Shown here piece by piece: positions 54,307 to 63,830 of a stretch of 64,000 nt of DNA. The stretch spans positions 62,001 to 126,000 of the forward strand of contig JACKFH010000007.1 of assembly GCA_020632575.1 (NCBI GenBank), written 5' to 3'. The position numbers were made by a program, and so were the translations under genes. Each line of letters starts with the position of its first letter. The stretch's first letter is position 1. The notes below the pieces were generated by a model. That model saw only the letters and a list, made by a program, of their open reading frames with translations. It was not told the DNA's origin and did not search any database. The DNA comes from Candidatus Omnitrophota bacterium (GTDB taxonomy: Bacteria > Hinthialibacterota > Hinthialibacteria > OLB16).

Positions 54307-55818
54307 TTAAAACCTGGCGATCCGGTGATTGATCGATTGAAGGGCGGGATAAAGGTCTTTATAGACCTCCATGTTCTCATTGTAAATTGCCGCGCGGTGA
54401 GCATCGGGTTCATACCGCTTGGTGACTTTGACGGTTGTCTCAACCGCCTCCTTCACATTTCTGTAAACGCCAACCGCCGAACCGGCGAGGAGCGCCATTC
54501 CCAAGCACCCCGCCTCGCTGACCTCGGGGACCGTCATTTCGGCGTTCATGATGTCGGCTTTGATTTGCATCCATGTTTCGGACTTCGCCCCGCCTCCCGA
54601 ACAACGATATTCCTTAACCGGATGGCCGACCTCTTTGAAGGTGTCCGAACACATCCGGATCTCATAGGTGACCCCCTCAAGAATCGATTTGATCACCTCT
54701 CCCTCAGTGGTTCCCAGAGTCAGGCCAACTAGCGCGCCACGGCTGTGGTTGTCGAAATAAGGGGTGCCGGTCGAGGTGAAGTGAGGGAGCGCGAATAGAC
54801 GAGTCGGCTCACTCGGGACCTTGGCGGAGAGGATGTCGTAAACGTCGCCTCCGGTTCTCTCCGCCTCCACAACCGCGCCCTCGCCGAAGGTGTCGCGATA
54901 CCATTTGAAAAGGCAGCCCCCGGTGAAATTGTAGGCGAGAGAGACAAACTTTCCTGGGAACGTGTGGTGGTAGCAGCAGAGATTTCGCTCCAACATTTCA
55001 TCGGAGAGCAGCGGCTGATCGAAGACCGAGGTGACACACTCCACGGTCCCGAGGCCATAACACGCGACTCCCTCCTCGATGGCGCCGACCCCCAGCGCGG
55101 CGGCCGGTTGATCGTGCCCCCCGGTCACCACCGCGACGCCCGCGGGCAGCCCCCATTCCTTGGCCGCTTTTTCGCCGATATTCCCGATTAGCGTCCCGGA
55201 GGGTTCGGGTTTGGAAAGCTTCGCGGGGTCGAAATCGATGGAGTCGAAGGCTTCTTTCCAATAACTCTGGGTCGAAAGATCCAGGCACATCGATCGAGAC
55301 GCGAGAGACAGATCAACCGCTGGCTCCAGACCGAGATCCCAGCAGACCAGATCCTCGAAGAACAAAACTTTTTCGATTCGTTTGAAGACTTCCGGTTCGT
55401 TCTCTTTGATCCATTCCAGACGAAGCGGCGTGTAGCAGGAGGCAACAGGGATGCCGGTCCGCTCAAAGATTTCGCCGCGACCGAACCGATCCTCCCAGAC
55501 TTTCACCAGGTCGGCGGTTCTTGGACAAGAACTGACAATGGAATTCGCGAGGAATTCGCGATTCTTTCCCACCGGGACAATAGCCTCCCCCTGCGAGGAG
55601 ACCGCGAGAGCCTGTACCGGGTCATCGGTCTTTCCGGCGGCCTCTTTGACCGAGGCTTTGACATCCTCCAAAACTCGCTGAGGATCGAGCTCGAACCATC
55701 CCGGCTTGGGGGAAAGCAGCGGATACTCGCGATAGGCCACCGCCAGTTGCTTTCCGCTTTCATCGAACACGACCGCCTTGCACCCAGTGGTGCCCACATC
55801 AACGCCCATCAAACTCAT
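54307..55818 (-). CDS. FGGY-family carbohydrate kinase (xylulokinase-like)
   Basis: A 503-residue sugar kinase of the FGGY family. The N-terminal phosphate loop is MGVDVGTTGCKAVVFDE, the catalytic Asp is in GGHDQPAAALG, and the C-terminal ATP site is RCSGGGAKSETWMQIKADI. The length and the GGGAKS box fit xylulokinase, but gluconokinase or another pentulose/hexulose kinase cannot be excluded. It is the last gene of a minus-strand run with the STAS and nagA genes, suggesting amino-sugar or pentose use, although the three are spaced and may not be one operon. Confidence 0.9.
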   Translation of the reverse strand: MSLMGVDVGTTGCKAVVFDESGKQLAVAYREYPLLSPKPGWFELDPQRVLEDVKASVKEAAGKTDDPVQALAVSSQGEAIVPVGKNREFLANSIVSSCPRTADLVKVWEDRFGRGEIFERTGIPVASCYTPLRLEWIKENEPEVFKRIEKVLFFEDLVCWDLGLEPAVDLSLASRSMCLDLSTQSYWKEAFDSIDFDPAKLSKPEPSGTLIGNIGEKAAKEWGLPAGVAVVTGGHDQPAAALGVGAIEEGVACYGLGTVECVTSVFDQPLLSDEMLERNLCCYHHTFPGKFVSLAYNFTGGCLFKWYRDTFGEGAVVEAERTGGDVYDILSAKVPSEPTRLFALPHFTSTGTPYFDNHSRGALVGLTLGTTEGEVIKSILEGVTYEIRMCSDTFKEVGHPVKEYRCSGGGAKSETWMQIKADIMNAEMTVPEVSEAGCLGMALLAGSAVGVYRNVKEAVETTVKVTKRYEPDAHRAAIYNENMEVYKDLYPALQSINHRIARF

Positions 55819-55930
55819 TGGCTATGTCCTCCGCATACACACAGGTTTCAAAGAAATATTATGGCGAGCATTTTGGAGGGAACACCGCGATCGGGCAAGA
55901 GACAGGCGCCCAGTGACCCCAATCGAGCAT

Positions 55931-56272
55931 TTACTCGCTGGAAATCGATTCGAGAGCGTCCTCGACCGAATCGTAGACCGGGAAGAAGACATCGAGCCGA
56001 AAGACCTTCATGATTGCGCGAATCCCCTCGTGCGGGCCCACAATGGCGACTGGGATATCCCTCTCTTCCGAACGCTTCACAAGTTCGACAAGCGCTTGGT
56101 AGCCGGAGGATTTCAAATACTGGAGTTCGCTCAAATCGATGATGAGCAAGGGCGGGTTTGCGTCGAGAGTTTCGCGGAACAGCGCTCCGGCATCGCTGGC
56201 GGAATGCAAATCGAGCGCCCCAGTCAGCTCAATGATCTTTGCCTCGTTTTGAGTTCGGACTTTGTATTCCAT
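55931..56272 (-). CDS. STAS-domain anti-sigma-factor-antagonist-like protein
   Basis: A 113-residue protein of the SpoIIAA/STAS fold: IIELTGALDLHSASDAGALF, PLLIIDLSELQYLKSSGYQA, LVELVKRSEERDIPVAIVGP and a C-terminal helix ALESISS. The serine that anti-sigma kinases phosphorylate is normally in a D-S-S-G motif, and here it reads KSSG, so the Asp is replaced by Lys but the Ser remains. Phospho-control may be changed or lost. No kinase or sigma factor gene is adjacent. It lies between the FGGY kinase and nagA on the minus strand. Confidence 0.85.
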   Translation of the reverse strand: MEYKVRTQNEAKIIELTGALDLHSASDAGALFRETLDANPPLLIIDLSELQYLKSSGYQALVELVKRSEERDIPVAIVGPHEGIRAIMKVFRLDVFFPVYDSVEDALESISSE

Positions 56273-56286
56273 TCTTCAACACCCCC

Positions 56287-57251
56287 TTAAATCGTGGGCG
56301 CTCGTCCAAGTGCCTTGAGTGGGTTTCGATACCCCAGGTCGACAAGCTGGTTATCGTCCAAAAACCCCAGACCATTCAAATGTTCCATACATTCCGCCAT
56401 AGTGCGGGAAGATCCCGCGAGGTAGGGCTCATCCCTCATGTGAAGGAAACCGTCCTCCTCGAGAACCACGGGGGTCACCCCCAATTGGTATTCACCTGGA
56501 GGCATTCCCGCCAGATGGGTTTGATCGCTGATGACGAGACACCCATGATCCCGTTTTGCGGCGAAGATCGCGCGAATGAAACCCTCCGGCAGATGGAAAC
56601 CATCTGTAATCAGGGAGGGGATGATTTCGGGAATAGCCAACTGCGCGAAGATGGGATTTTCATGCCGTCTCACTTCAGCGGGTATGCCATTCCCGATGTG
56701 GGTGCCGAGCCTCAAGCCGGCGTCGACCGCGATTCGAAAATCCGAATAAGTCGCCAATGTGTGCCCCGCCGAACAAACCACGCCCTCCGTGGTGACCCGG
56801 TCGATAAAGGCAGGAGCACCTTCAAGTTCCGGGGCCAGGGTGAGAATTTTGATGTGCCCCTGGCTGCCTCCTGAAAACGATGGAATTCTTCCAGGTTCGG
56901 CGGGTGCATGTATTCGGGGGGATGAGCCCCTTTCGCTCCGGGTTCGGTGGAAAGGTAGGGCCCCTCCAGGTGAATGCCACCGAGATGTTTTCTCAGATCG
57001 GGATGGTCGCAAGCCTCGCCCAGGACTCTCAGGCAATGCAGCATGGTCTCGGGCGGCGTGGTCACCACAGTTGGAAGAAACAAGGTCGTGCCGGCTTGAT
57101 CCAGTTTGTCGACTGCGTCCGAAACTTGGTCGAGGGTCAGGTTTTCACTGCAAAAAGAAATCCCGGCATGACCGTTGACCTGGATATCGACCCAGCCCTC
57201 GATCCCGAAATCTTTCCGAATTCGTTGAAGCAATGTGAGGTCATTCATCAT
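56287..57251 (-). CDS. nagA: N-acetylglucosamine-6-phosphate deacetylase-like, frameshifted
   Basis: After repair of one lost base in a G run (C4 at 56857-56860 on the plus strand) the gene gives 321 residues. Signatures are VDIQVNGHAGISF, the metal Glu in GGIHLEGPYL, VCSAGHTLA, LGTHIGNGI and ITDGFHLPEG with the catalytic Asp. The usual N-terminal 60-residue beta-sandwich domain is missing: the protein starts within the region before VDIQVNG, so it is an N-terminally short NagA-like amidohydrolase. Start ATG 57251 or 57248. The enzyme would release acetate from GlcNAc-6-P to give GlcN-6-P. It diverges from hemC across 134 bp. Confidence 0.75.
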
Positions 57252-57385
57252 TGTCGCAAATCCTATCAATAGAAGATATTTTGTCACGGTTCCATGTGTG
57301 TGGGTAGATCGGTCCAAGCATGGTTTCGGGGGCAAAGAACCCTTCCGACTTCCCAAGAAACCTCAAAATCGAGAAGATGGACAAT

Positions 57386-58306
57386 ATGGAAAATCTCATC
57401 ATCGGAACACGAAACAGCCCCCTGGCTTTGTGGCAAACTCACTGGGTCAAGCAGCTCCTGGAAGAGAGAGGCTATCGAGTGGTTTTGAAAGAAATCAAAA
57501 CCTCGGGCGATAAAATCCAGAAAGGGCCCTTGGCGGCTCACGGCGGGAAAGGCCTCTTTGTGAAGGAACTAGAGAGCGCACTCCTGTCCGGAGAGGTTCA
57601 TCTCGCGGTTCATAGCCTCAAAGATGTTCCGACCGTCCTCGCCGAAGATTTCACCCTTGCCGCGTTTCTTCCGCGGGCCGATCCGCGGGATTGTTTGGTC
57701 AGTCGACATGGAGGATCTCTTGAGGATCTTCCCATGGGCGCTCGTTTCGGATCCTCCAGCCCAAGACGAGTTTCACAACTCCTGAATCGAAACCCAACCA
57801 TTCGGATCGAGAATCTTCGAGGCAATGTTGGAACTCGCCTCAGCAAGATCGAGGGGGGAGACTTTGATGGGACATTTCTCGCCAAGGCCGGATTGGATCG
57901 ACTTGAAGTGAAAGCCAATGGGCTGCTCCATCCTTTGGATCCCGAGGTCATGACCCCGGCGGCCGGACAAGGCATTGTCGCGATCGAGACACTGGGCGCC
58001 TCCGAACAGGTCAATGAGATCATTGGACTCCTCAACGATCCTGAAGCTTCTTCGGCTGCTCGCACGGAGCGAGCGCTGGTCAAGAACCTGGAGGGTTCCT
58101 GCACGAGTCCGATTGGGGCTTATGCGAGAATCGAGGGGGGCGAGATTCACCTTCGTTGTTTTGTTGGCGATCTGAAGGGAGTGCGAGTCCTCCGAGAGTG
58201 CTCGACAGGGTCCGTGGGAAACGAGGTGTCGATCGGCGAGGAGATGGCGGAAGGGCTCAATCGCCTAGGCGCCCGCGAGATTCTGGAAAGCTGTGAAGAA
58301 CCGTGA
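57386..58306 (+). CDS. hemC: Porphobilinogen deaminase (hydroxymethylbilane synthase)
   Basis: A 306-residue enzyme that joins four porphobilinogens to hydroxymethylbilane in heme synthesis. It has GTRNSPLALWQTHWVK, KTSGDKIQKGPLA, GKGLFVKELESALL, HSLKDVPT, SSSPRRVSQLL and the cofactor Cys in EGSCTSPIGAYA. ATG 57386 is preferred over ATG 57377 because GAGAAG lies 9 bp before it. It is the first gene of a three-gene run, overlapping ald by GTGA at 58303. No other hem gene is in the window. Confidence 0.95.
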   Translation: MENLIIGTRNSPLALWQTHWVKQLLEERGYRVVLKEIKTSGDKIQKGPLAAHGGKGLFVKELESALLSGEVHLAVHSLKDVPTVLAEDFTLAAFLPRADPRDCLVSRHGGSLEDLPMGARFGSSSPRRVSQLLNRNPTIRIENLRGNVGTRLSKIEGGDFDGTFLAKAGLDRLEVKANGLLHPLDPEVMTPAAGQGIVAIETLGASEQVNEIIGLLNDPEASSAARTERALVKNLEGSCTSPIGAYARIEGGEIHLRCFVGDLKGVRVLRECSTGSVGNEVSIGEEMAEGLNRLGAREILESCEEP

Positions 58307-59415
58307 GAATCGGAGTCCCCAAGGAGATCAAACCCCAGGAGCATCGAGTCGCCCTCATCCCCGGCGGGGTCGGGCGCTTGGTGGAGTCGGGGCACGAAGT
58401 CCGAATCGAGTCGGGAGCAGGGGATGGAAGTGGATTGTCCGATTCCGACTACAAGAAGGCCGGAGCTGTTCCCGTTTCAACCGATGAGGTTTGGGCTGAG
58501 TCCGAATTGATTGTCAAAGTCAAAGAACCGCAGCCTGAAGAGTGGCCGAGGATTCGGAAAGACCAAGTCCTCTTCACCTTCTTCCATTTTGCTTCCTCCA
58601 AAACTCTGACCGAAGCGATGCTGAGATCCGGAGCGACTTGCATTGCGTACGAGACTGTGGCGACGGATGAGGGTTTTCATCCCATTCTCACCCCCATGAG
58701 CGAGATCGCGGGACGGCTCGCTGTCCTCCACGGGACTCGTTTCCTGGAGAAAACTGGCGGTGGGAAAGGGCAACTGATTTGTGGCGTTCCAGGCGTCAGA
58801 TCGGGACATGTGGTCATCCTAGGCGGTGGGACTGTCGGGGAAAGCGCCGCCAAGGTCGCCAGCGGTCTTGAGGCGAGAGTGACGATCCTCGATATCGATT
58901 TGGAACGCCTTCGCTACCTCGAGGATGTCCTCCCGATGAATGTGTCCACACTTTATGCCTCAAAAGACAACATCCTCCAGATGCTTGAGCAGGCCGACCT
59001 AGTTATTGGAGGGGTGCACCGTAGCGGATCCCGAACCCCGCATCTTGTGAGCCGAAAAGACCTCAAGCGGATCAAACCCGGGTCGGTTCTGGTGGATGTG
59101 GCGATCGATCAAGGGGGCTGTTTCGAGTCCTCCCGCCCGACAACTCATGCTGAACCAGTCTATGAAGAGGAGGGTGTTCTCCATTATTGTGTGGCCAATA
59201 TGCCGGGGTGCGTGCCGCGGACCTCGACCTATGCCCTGACCAATGCCACCATCGACTTGGTCGCGCTGCTGGCCGATCGGGGGGTGGAGCGGGCGGTCTC
59301 GCAAAGAGCGGATTTACAGCGAGGGTTGAATATCATCGATGGAAACCTCGTGCACTCCGCGGTCGCCCAGGCTCATGGGATGAGGTTGGTCCCGATCGAG
59401 GATTTGTTAAAATGA
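58303..59415 (+). CDS. ald: Alanine dehydrogenase
   Basis: A 370-residue NAD-dependent enzyme that converts alanine to pyruvate and ammonia, or the reverse. Signs are MRIGVPKEIKPQEHRVALIP, KVKEPQPEEW, YETVATDEGFHPIL, the Rossmann motif VVILGGGTVGESAAKVASGL, VDVAIDQGGCFESSRPTTH and VANMPGCVPRTSTYALTNAT. GTG 58303 overlaps the hemC stop. Its stop TGA (59413-59415) overlaps the ATG of the acetyltransferase at 59412, so hemC, ald and the GNAT gene are translationally coupled. Length typical (about 370). Confidence 0.96.
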   Translation: MRIGVPKEIKPQEHRVALIPGGVGRLVESGHEVRIESGAGDGSGLSDSDYKKAGAVPVSTDEVWAESELIVKVKEPQPEEWPRIRKDQVLFTFFHFASSKTLTEAMLRSGATCIAYETVATDEGFHPILTPMSEIAGRLAVLHGTRFLEKTGGGKGQLICGVPGVRSGHVVILGGGTVGESAAKVASGLEARVTILDIDLERLRYLEDVLPMNVSTLYASKDNILQMLEQADLVIGGVHRSGSRTPHLVSRKDLKRIKPGSVLVDVAIDQGGCFESSRPTTHAEPVYEEEGVLHYCVANMPGCVPRTSTYALTNATIDLVALLADRGVERAVSQRADLQRGLNIIDGNLVHSAVAQAHGMRLVPIEDLLK

Positions 59416-60002
59416 CCGAAACCTTGAACCAAAAGAACATCGAATTCTGCATGGTCCGTCCGGACCTCCAAAAGATCCCCCAGTTCCGGCCCCCCGAGGG
59501 TTTCCGGATGCGCACCTATGAGCCCGGCGACGAAAAGACCTGGGTTCAGATTCAACAGGTCTCCGACAACTACAATGAGGTCGACCTCTCCGAGTTTTAC
59601 CGGACTTTTGGATCGAACCTCAATGCACTGGAGGACCTCTGTTTCTTTCTGGACAATCCGGAGGGAGAGACGATCGGGACCTCGACCGCGTGGTATCAAA
59701 AAGACTTCCTGGGTTCCCAGTGGGGGCGAGTCCACTGGGTGGCGGTGCTTCCAGAATACCAGGGCCAGGGACTATCGAAGCCGCTCTTAACCCAGACTTT
59801 GAATCGTCTCTCGGATGCTCACAATCGTTGTTACCTGGTCACTTCGTGTTTGAGGATTCCAGCAATCCATGTTTATCTGAAATTCGGCTTCCATCCCTTT
59901 GTGAAATCGGAGCGGTGCGAGGAGGGATGGGATTATGTGAAAAAGCATCTGAGCCACCCGCTGCTGGATGAAGCGCCTCTCACGCCGGAGGATGTGAAGT
60001 AG
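59412..60002 (+). CDS. GNAT-family N-acetyltransferase
   Basis: A 196-residue acyltransferase with the GNAT A motif VHWVAVLPEYQGQGLSKPLL (Q/RxxGxG/A) and a C-terminal VTSCLRIPAIHVYLKFGFHP that forms the beta-bulge of the fold. ATG 59412 overlaps the ald stop; a long frame upstream is a shadow of ald. The substrate is unknown. The N-terminal stretch IEFCMVRPDLQKIPQFRPP and the acidic YEPGDEKTW loop are not distinctive. Coupled with hemC and ald, it may modify an amino acid or amine. Confidence 0.85.
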   Translation: MTETLNQKNIEFCMVRPDLQKIPQFRPPEGFRMRTYEPGDEKTWVQIQQVSDNYNEVDLSEFYRTFGSNLNALEDLCFFLDNPEGETIGTSTAWYQKDFLGSQWGRVHWVAVLPEYQGQGLSKPLLTQTLNRLSDAHNRCYLVTSCLRIPAIHVYLKFGFHPFVKSERCEEGWDYVKKHLSHPLLDEAPLTPEDVK

Positions 60003-60196
60003 CAGTCTCCAGCAATTCATCCTTTCGGAAAGACCGATCAGTCTTCGTGGTTCACAAGTCCCACATCCCGATCGATACTCGATTTTACCCGTAAATACCC
60101 GATTCTCATCCCCCGTTCTCAGGACCTATTACCAGTCGGTTGCGTTTATCTGTCCGAAAGTGCAACATTTTCCCATGTTTTGAGGAGTTATGTTTG

Positions 60197-62336
60197 ATGA
60201 GTTCACGAATAAGAGGATCAATTTTCTGGTTTTCTCTGGTGGGAACCGTGCTGCTCGCTTCTCCCTTACTGGCTGAAACGACTGAGAATTTAGCCAATCA
60301 GGTCACCATCCGACGCACCGAATACGGTGTCCCTCATATCCTCGGCGAGACCGAAAAAGCGGCGGCCTTTGGGTTTGCTTGGGCGCAGTGCGAGGATCAT
60401 TTTCCTCTTGTTTATAAATCCGTGGTTCGTGGGCGGAGCGAGATGAGCCGTTGGTATGGCGCTTCCGAAGCCAACATCCGGTTCGACTTCCAGACTCGTC
60501 AACTCCGGGCGCGGAAATTGGTCACCGACCATTACCATCTGCTTCCTCAGGACTACCGGGATGTTGTCGCCGGCTTTGCGGAGGGGATCAACGCTTACAT
60601 GGAGGCTCATCCGGAGGAGGTCGAACCCTGGATGAGCCCGGCGACTCCTCATGACTTGGCCGCGTCTTGGCAGGCAGCGGTGATGCGATTCACCTTTCTT
60701 CGCGGGGATCTCATTGGGCGTTTTCAATCGTGGATCGAAAAGAGGGAAAATCGCCAGTCCTCCATCGAACTCGAAACGGACGTGGGTTGGGGCTCAAATA
60801 CGATCTCGCTCGCCCCGAGTCGAACGAAGAGCGGTCATGCGATGCTCCTCAACAACCCTCACCAGCCTTGGTCCGATCAAGCGAGGTACTATGAGGCGCA
60901 TATCACTGTGCCGGGGGTCTACGATTTCTACGGTTCCACCTTCGTGGGTGGGGCGATCCTCACGACTGGATTTAATCGGAATCTGGGTTGGTCGCATACA
61001 ACGAACGCGCCGGACCTGGAGGAGTTCTACGAAGTCACACTAGACCCAGACCGTCCCGACCATTACCTGTTTGACGGAGGCTCAATCCCTCTGGAGAAAG
61101 AAGCGGTCACCATTGCCACCGGCGAGGACGACACGCAGAGCCGTGAAATGTGGTGGAGCCCATTGGGACCAGTAGTCCATCGCACCAAAAACAAGGCCTA
61201 CATCCTTCGCTCTGCCGCCGACAACCGTTACCTCACCGGTCTACAGTGGTATCGCATGGGAAAGGCAAAGAATTTAGAGGAATTTCAGGAATTCCTACGC
61301 ATGCAGGAAATTCCCATGTTCAACATCGGGTACGCGGACAAGGAGGGAAACATCCTCTACCTGTGGAATGGGACCGTGCCGAAACTCCCGCACGACAGCC
61401 ATCAATACGAGCCTGTTCCCGTAGACAGTTCGGAGGACATCTGGACAGAGATCCATCCCATCGAGGACCTCATGCAACTCCTGAATCCCGAGGGCGGCTA
61501 TGTCCAGAACTGCAACTCTCCTCCTTACTTCACGAGTCTGCGCGCTCCCCTTGATCGGGAATCCTATCCCAATTACTTCCCCGACAATGATTTGAGTCTG
61601 CGGACCCAGCATGGTCTTCGACTCATCGATAACGAAAAGAAATTCAGCCTCGAGGATCTGGTTGAGGCCAAATACAGCCTGAGGATGGAATTGGCCGATC
61701 GAATTAAAGACAACCTCATCGAGATATTGCTAACCGCGGACCTCAACGCCGAGGAACAACACGCAGTGACCATGCTGAAAGACTGGGACAACACGGCCTC
61801 GGCGGAGAGTGTCGGAAGCGTCCTGTTCGCCGAGTTTGGTGGGAAAACTACCGGAAGGGGACAAACTCTTTGAAGTGGATTGGAACGAATCCGACCCGAT
61901 GACCACACCCCATGGAATCGGATCCCCGGAGCGAGCGACGTCCTCATTTCGTCAAGCGATCAAAGAAGTGAAGAAGAAATGGGGCGACTGGAAGATCTCC
62001 TGGGGCGATGTCCACCGAATTCGCCGAGGAGAATACGACCTGCCACTGGGGGGCGGGCACTGGCGACTCGGCTGCTTTCGGGTCTGTCACTTTGATGAAG
62101 CCAATGATGGTAAATTGGTCATGAATGGCGGCGATGGCTTTGTCTTCACAGTGGAATTTGGGGAAACGCCCAAAGCCTACTCGGTGCTTGGGTTCAGCCA
62201 AAGTGGCAGGGAAGGTTCGGAGCACTATGACGACCAGACCCCGCTCTTCGCGAACAACGAGATGAAGACGGTGGCGTTCACCGAGGAAGAAATTCAGGAT
62301 CAACTGATAGAGGAATACCATCCACAGGTTCAATAG
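60197..62336 (+). CDS. Penicillin acylase family (S45) Ntn-hydrolase, frameshifted
   Basis: After repair of two lost bases (in TTT near 61836 and CC near 61851) the gene gives 713 residues. ATG 60197 follows GAGGAG and starts a signal peptide (SSRIRGSIFWFSLVGTVLLA), so it acts outside the cytoplasm. The nucleophile of the N-terminal serine hydrolase is the Ser in DVGWGSNTISLAPSRTKSG, followed by LLNNPHQPW. The alpha part precedes this site (TEYGVPHILGETEKAAAFG) and the beta part follows. Relatives cleave beta-lactam side chains or acyl-homoserine lactones; the latter would mean quorum quenching, but no proof is in the sequence. The C-terminus reads EYHPQVQ. Confidence 0.85.
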
Positions 62337-62412
62337 GCTCCAACCCCATCGCCTATTGAAAACCATGTCTTCATCGAGTCAAATCCTGGGTCGCTAAGAT
62401 CGAGGTTGCCGG

Positions 62413-63830
62413 GTGCTTTTTCATTCCCAACAATTTTTGCTTTTTTTGTGGTTGTCTTTTTCGGGTACTGGTTTGTCCTCGACCGGATCAGCTCGGTCAA
62501 TCCTTTGAAAAGACTTTGGCTCCTCGCGGCCTCTTATCTTTTCTATATTTCCTGGAACCTCCCACTCGTTTCGCTGCTCATCATCTCCTCGGTGGTCGAT
62601 TTTGTCGCGGCGAGGATGATCGATCGGACCGGCCAGAAGCGATGGCTGATGATGAGCCTGGTCACCAACCTCGGCATCCTCGGTTTCTTCAAATATTTTA
62701 ATTTTTTTGCCGAATCGGTAGTCGAAATCTTTACCCACTTCGGAGTCACCGCTTCCTACACCGACCTGAACATCATCCTGCCGCTCGGGATTTCCTTTTA
62801 CACCTTTCAGACAATGAGCTACACGATCGATGTCTATCGCGGGAAGTACAAACCGTATGGCTCCTTCCTCGATTTCTGTCTCTATGTCGCCTTTTTCCCG
62901 CAGCTGATCGCCGGGCCGATCGTCCGCGCCGACACATTTGGGTACCAGCTAAGGCGACCCAGAGGGTTGCACTGGGCGAACTTTTATACCGGTTCTTCCC
63001 GGTTCATTTTCGGCGTTTTCAAGAAGGTGGTGCTCGCGAATCAGGCGGCCGCTTTCTCGGATACGGTTTTCGCCGATCCCCGAGGGATATTCGGGACTGA
63101 TGTGCCTGATTGGCGTCTACGCCTTCGCCTTTCAGATCTATTTCGATTTCTCCGGGTACACAGACATGGCGCTTGGATTGCTCGATCTTCTCGGCTTCAA
63201 GATTCCGGAGAACTTTGATCATCCTTATGAAGCGGCCAGCATTCGGGAGTTCTGGCAACGCTGGCACATTTCCCTGTCGACTTGGTTGCGGGATTATCTT
63301 TACATCCCCCTCGGCGGATCGCGTGTCTCGACTGGAATCACCTACCGAAACCTTTTTATCACCTTCGGCCTCGGCGGTCTCTGGCATGGCGCGGCTTGGA
63401 CTTTTTTCGTTTGGGGGATGCTGCATGGGGCATACCTCTCGATTGAACGCCTGATCCGCGGTCACCATTTCGAGCGTAAGAAGAATTTCTTGATCGATAC
63501 ACTTCAGGTGGTTCTGACCTTTCACTTGGTCTGTCTCTCCTGGGTCTTTTTTCGAGCGGAATCCTTTGGGGATGCTTGGGCCATGTTGATCCAAATCGGG
63601 GATGTCGCGGGATTTTATCAGCCGGAGGAATTTGGCCTGTTCAAGGTTCAAAACTGGGCGATCGGTTTTGGTTGCCACTGCTGATCCTCGTGCTAACAAG
63701 GTTTCACAAGGTCGATAAATCGATGAGGTCTTATCCACTGATTGTCGCGGTTTTGATGCTCTCGATCATGCTGATGCTGATCTCACTGATCACTGGAGGG
63801 GCGAATGAGTTTATTTACTTCCAGTTCTAA
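62413..63830 (+). CDS. MBOAT-family O-acyltransferase (AlgI-like), three frameshifts
   Basis: Repair of a lost T in T7 (62441-62447), an extra G in GGG (63083-63085) and a lost T in T4 (63665-63668) gives 472 residues. The start is set at GTG 62413 (MLFHSQQFLLFF...), a typical AlgI N-terminus. Family motifs are YLFYISWN, GISFYTFQTMSYTIDVYRG, FFPQLIAGPIVRA, AFAFQIYFDFSGYTDMALG, the HPYEAASIREFWQRWHISLS block and the catalytic His region GGLWHGAAWTFFVWGMLHG. It transfers acyl (usually acetyl) groups to extracellular polysaccharide. The downstream SGNH-like gene overlaps its end, as in AlgI/AlgJ-type pairs. Confidence 0.88.
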
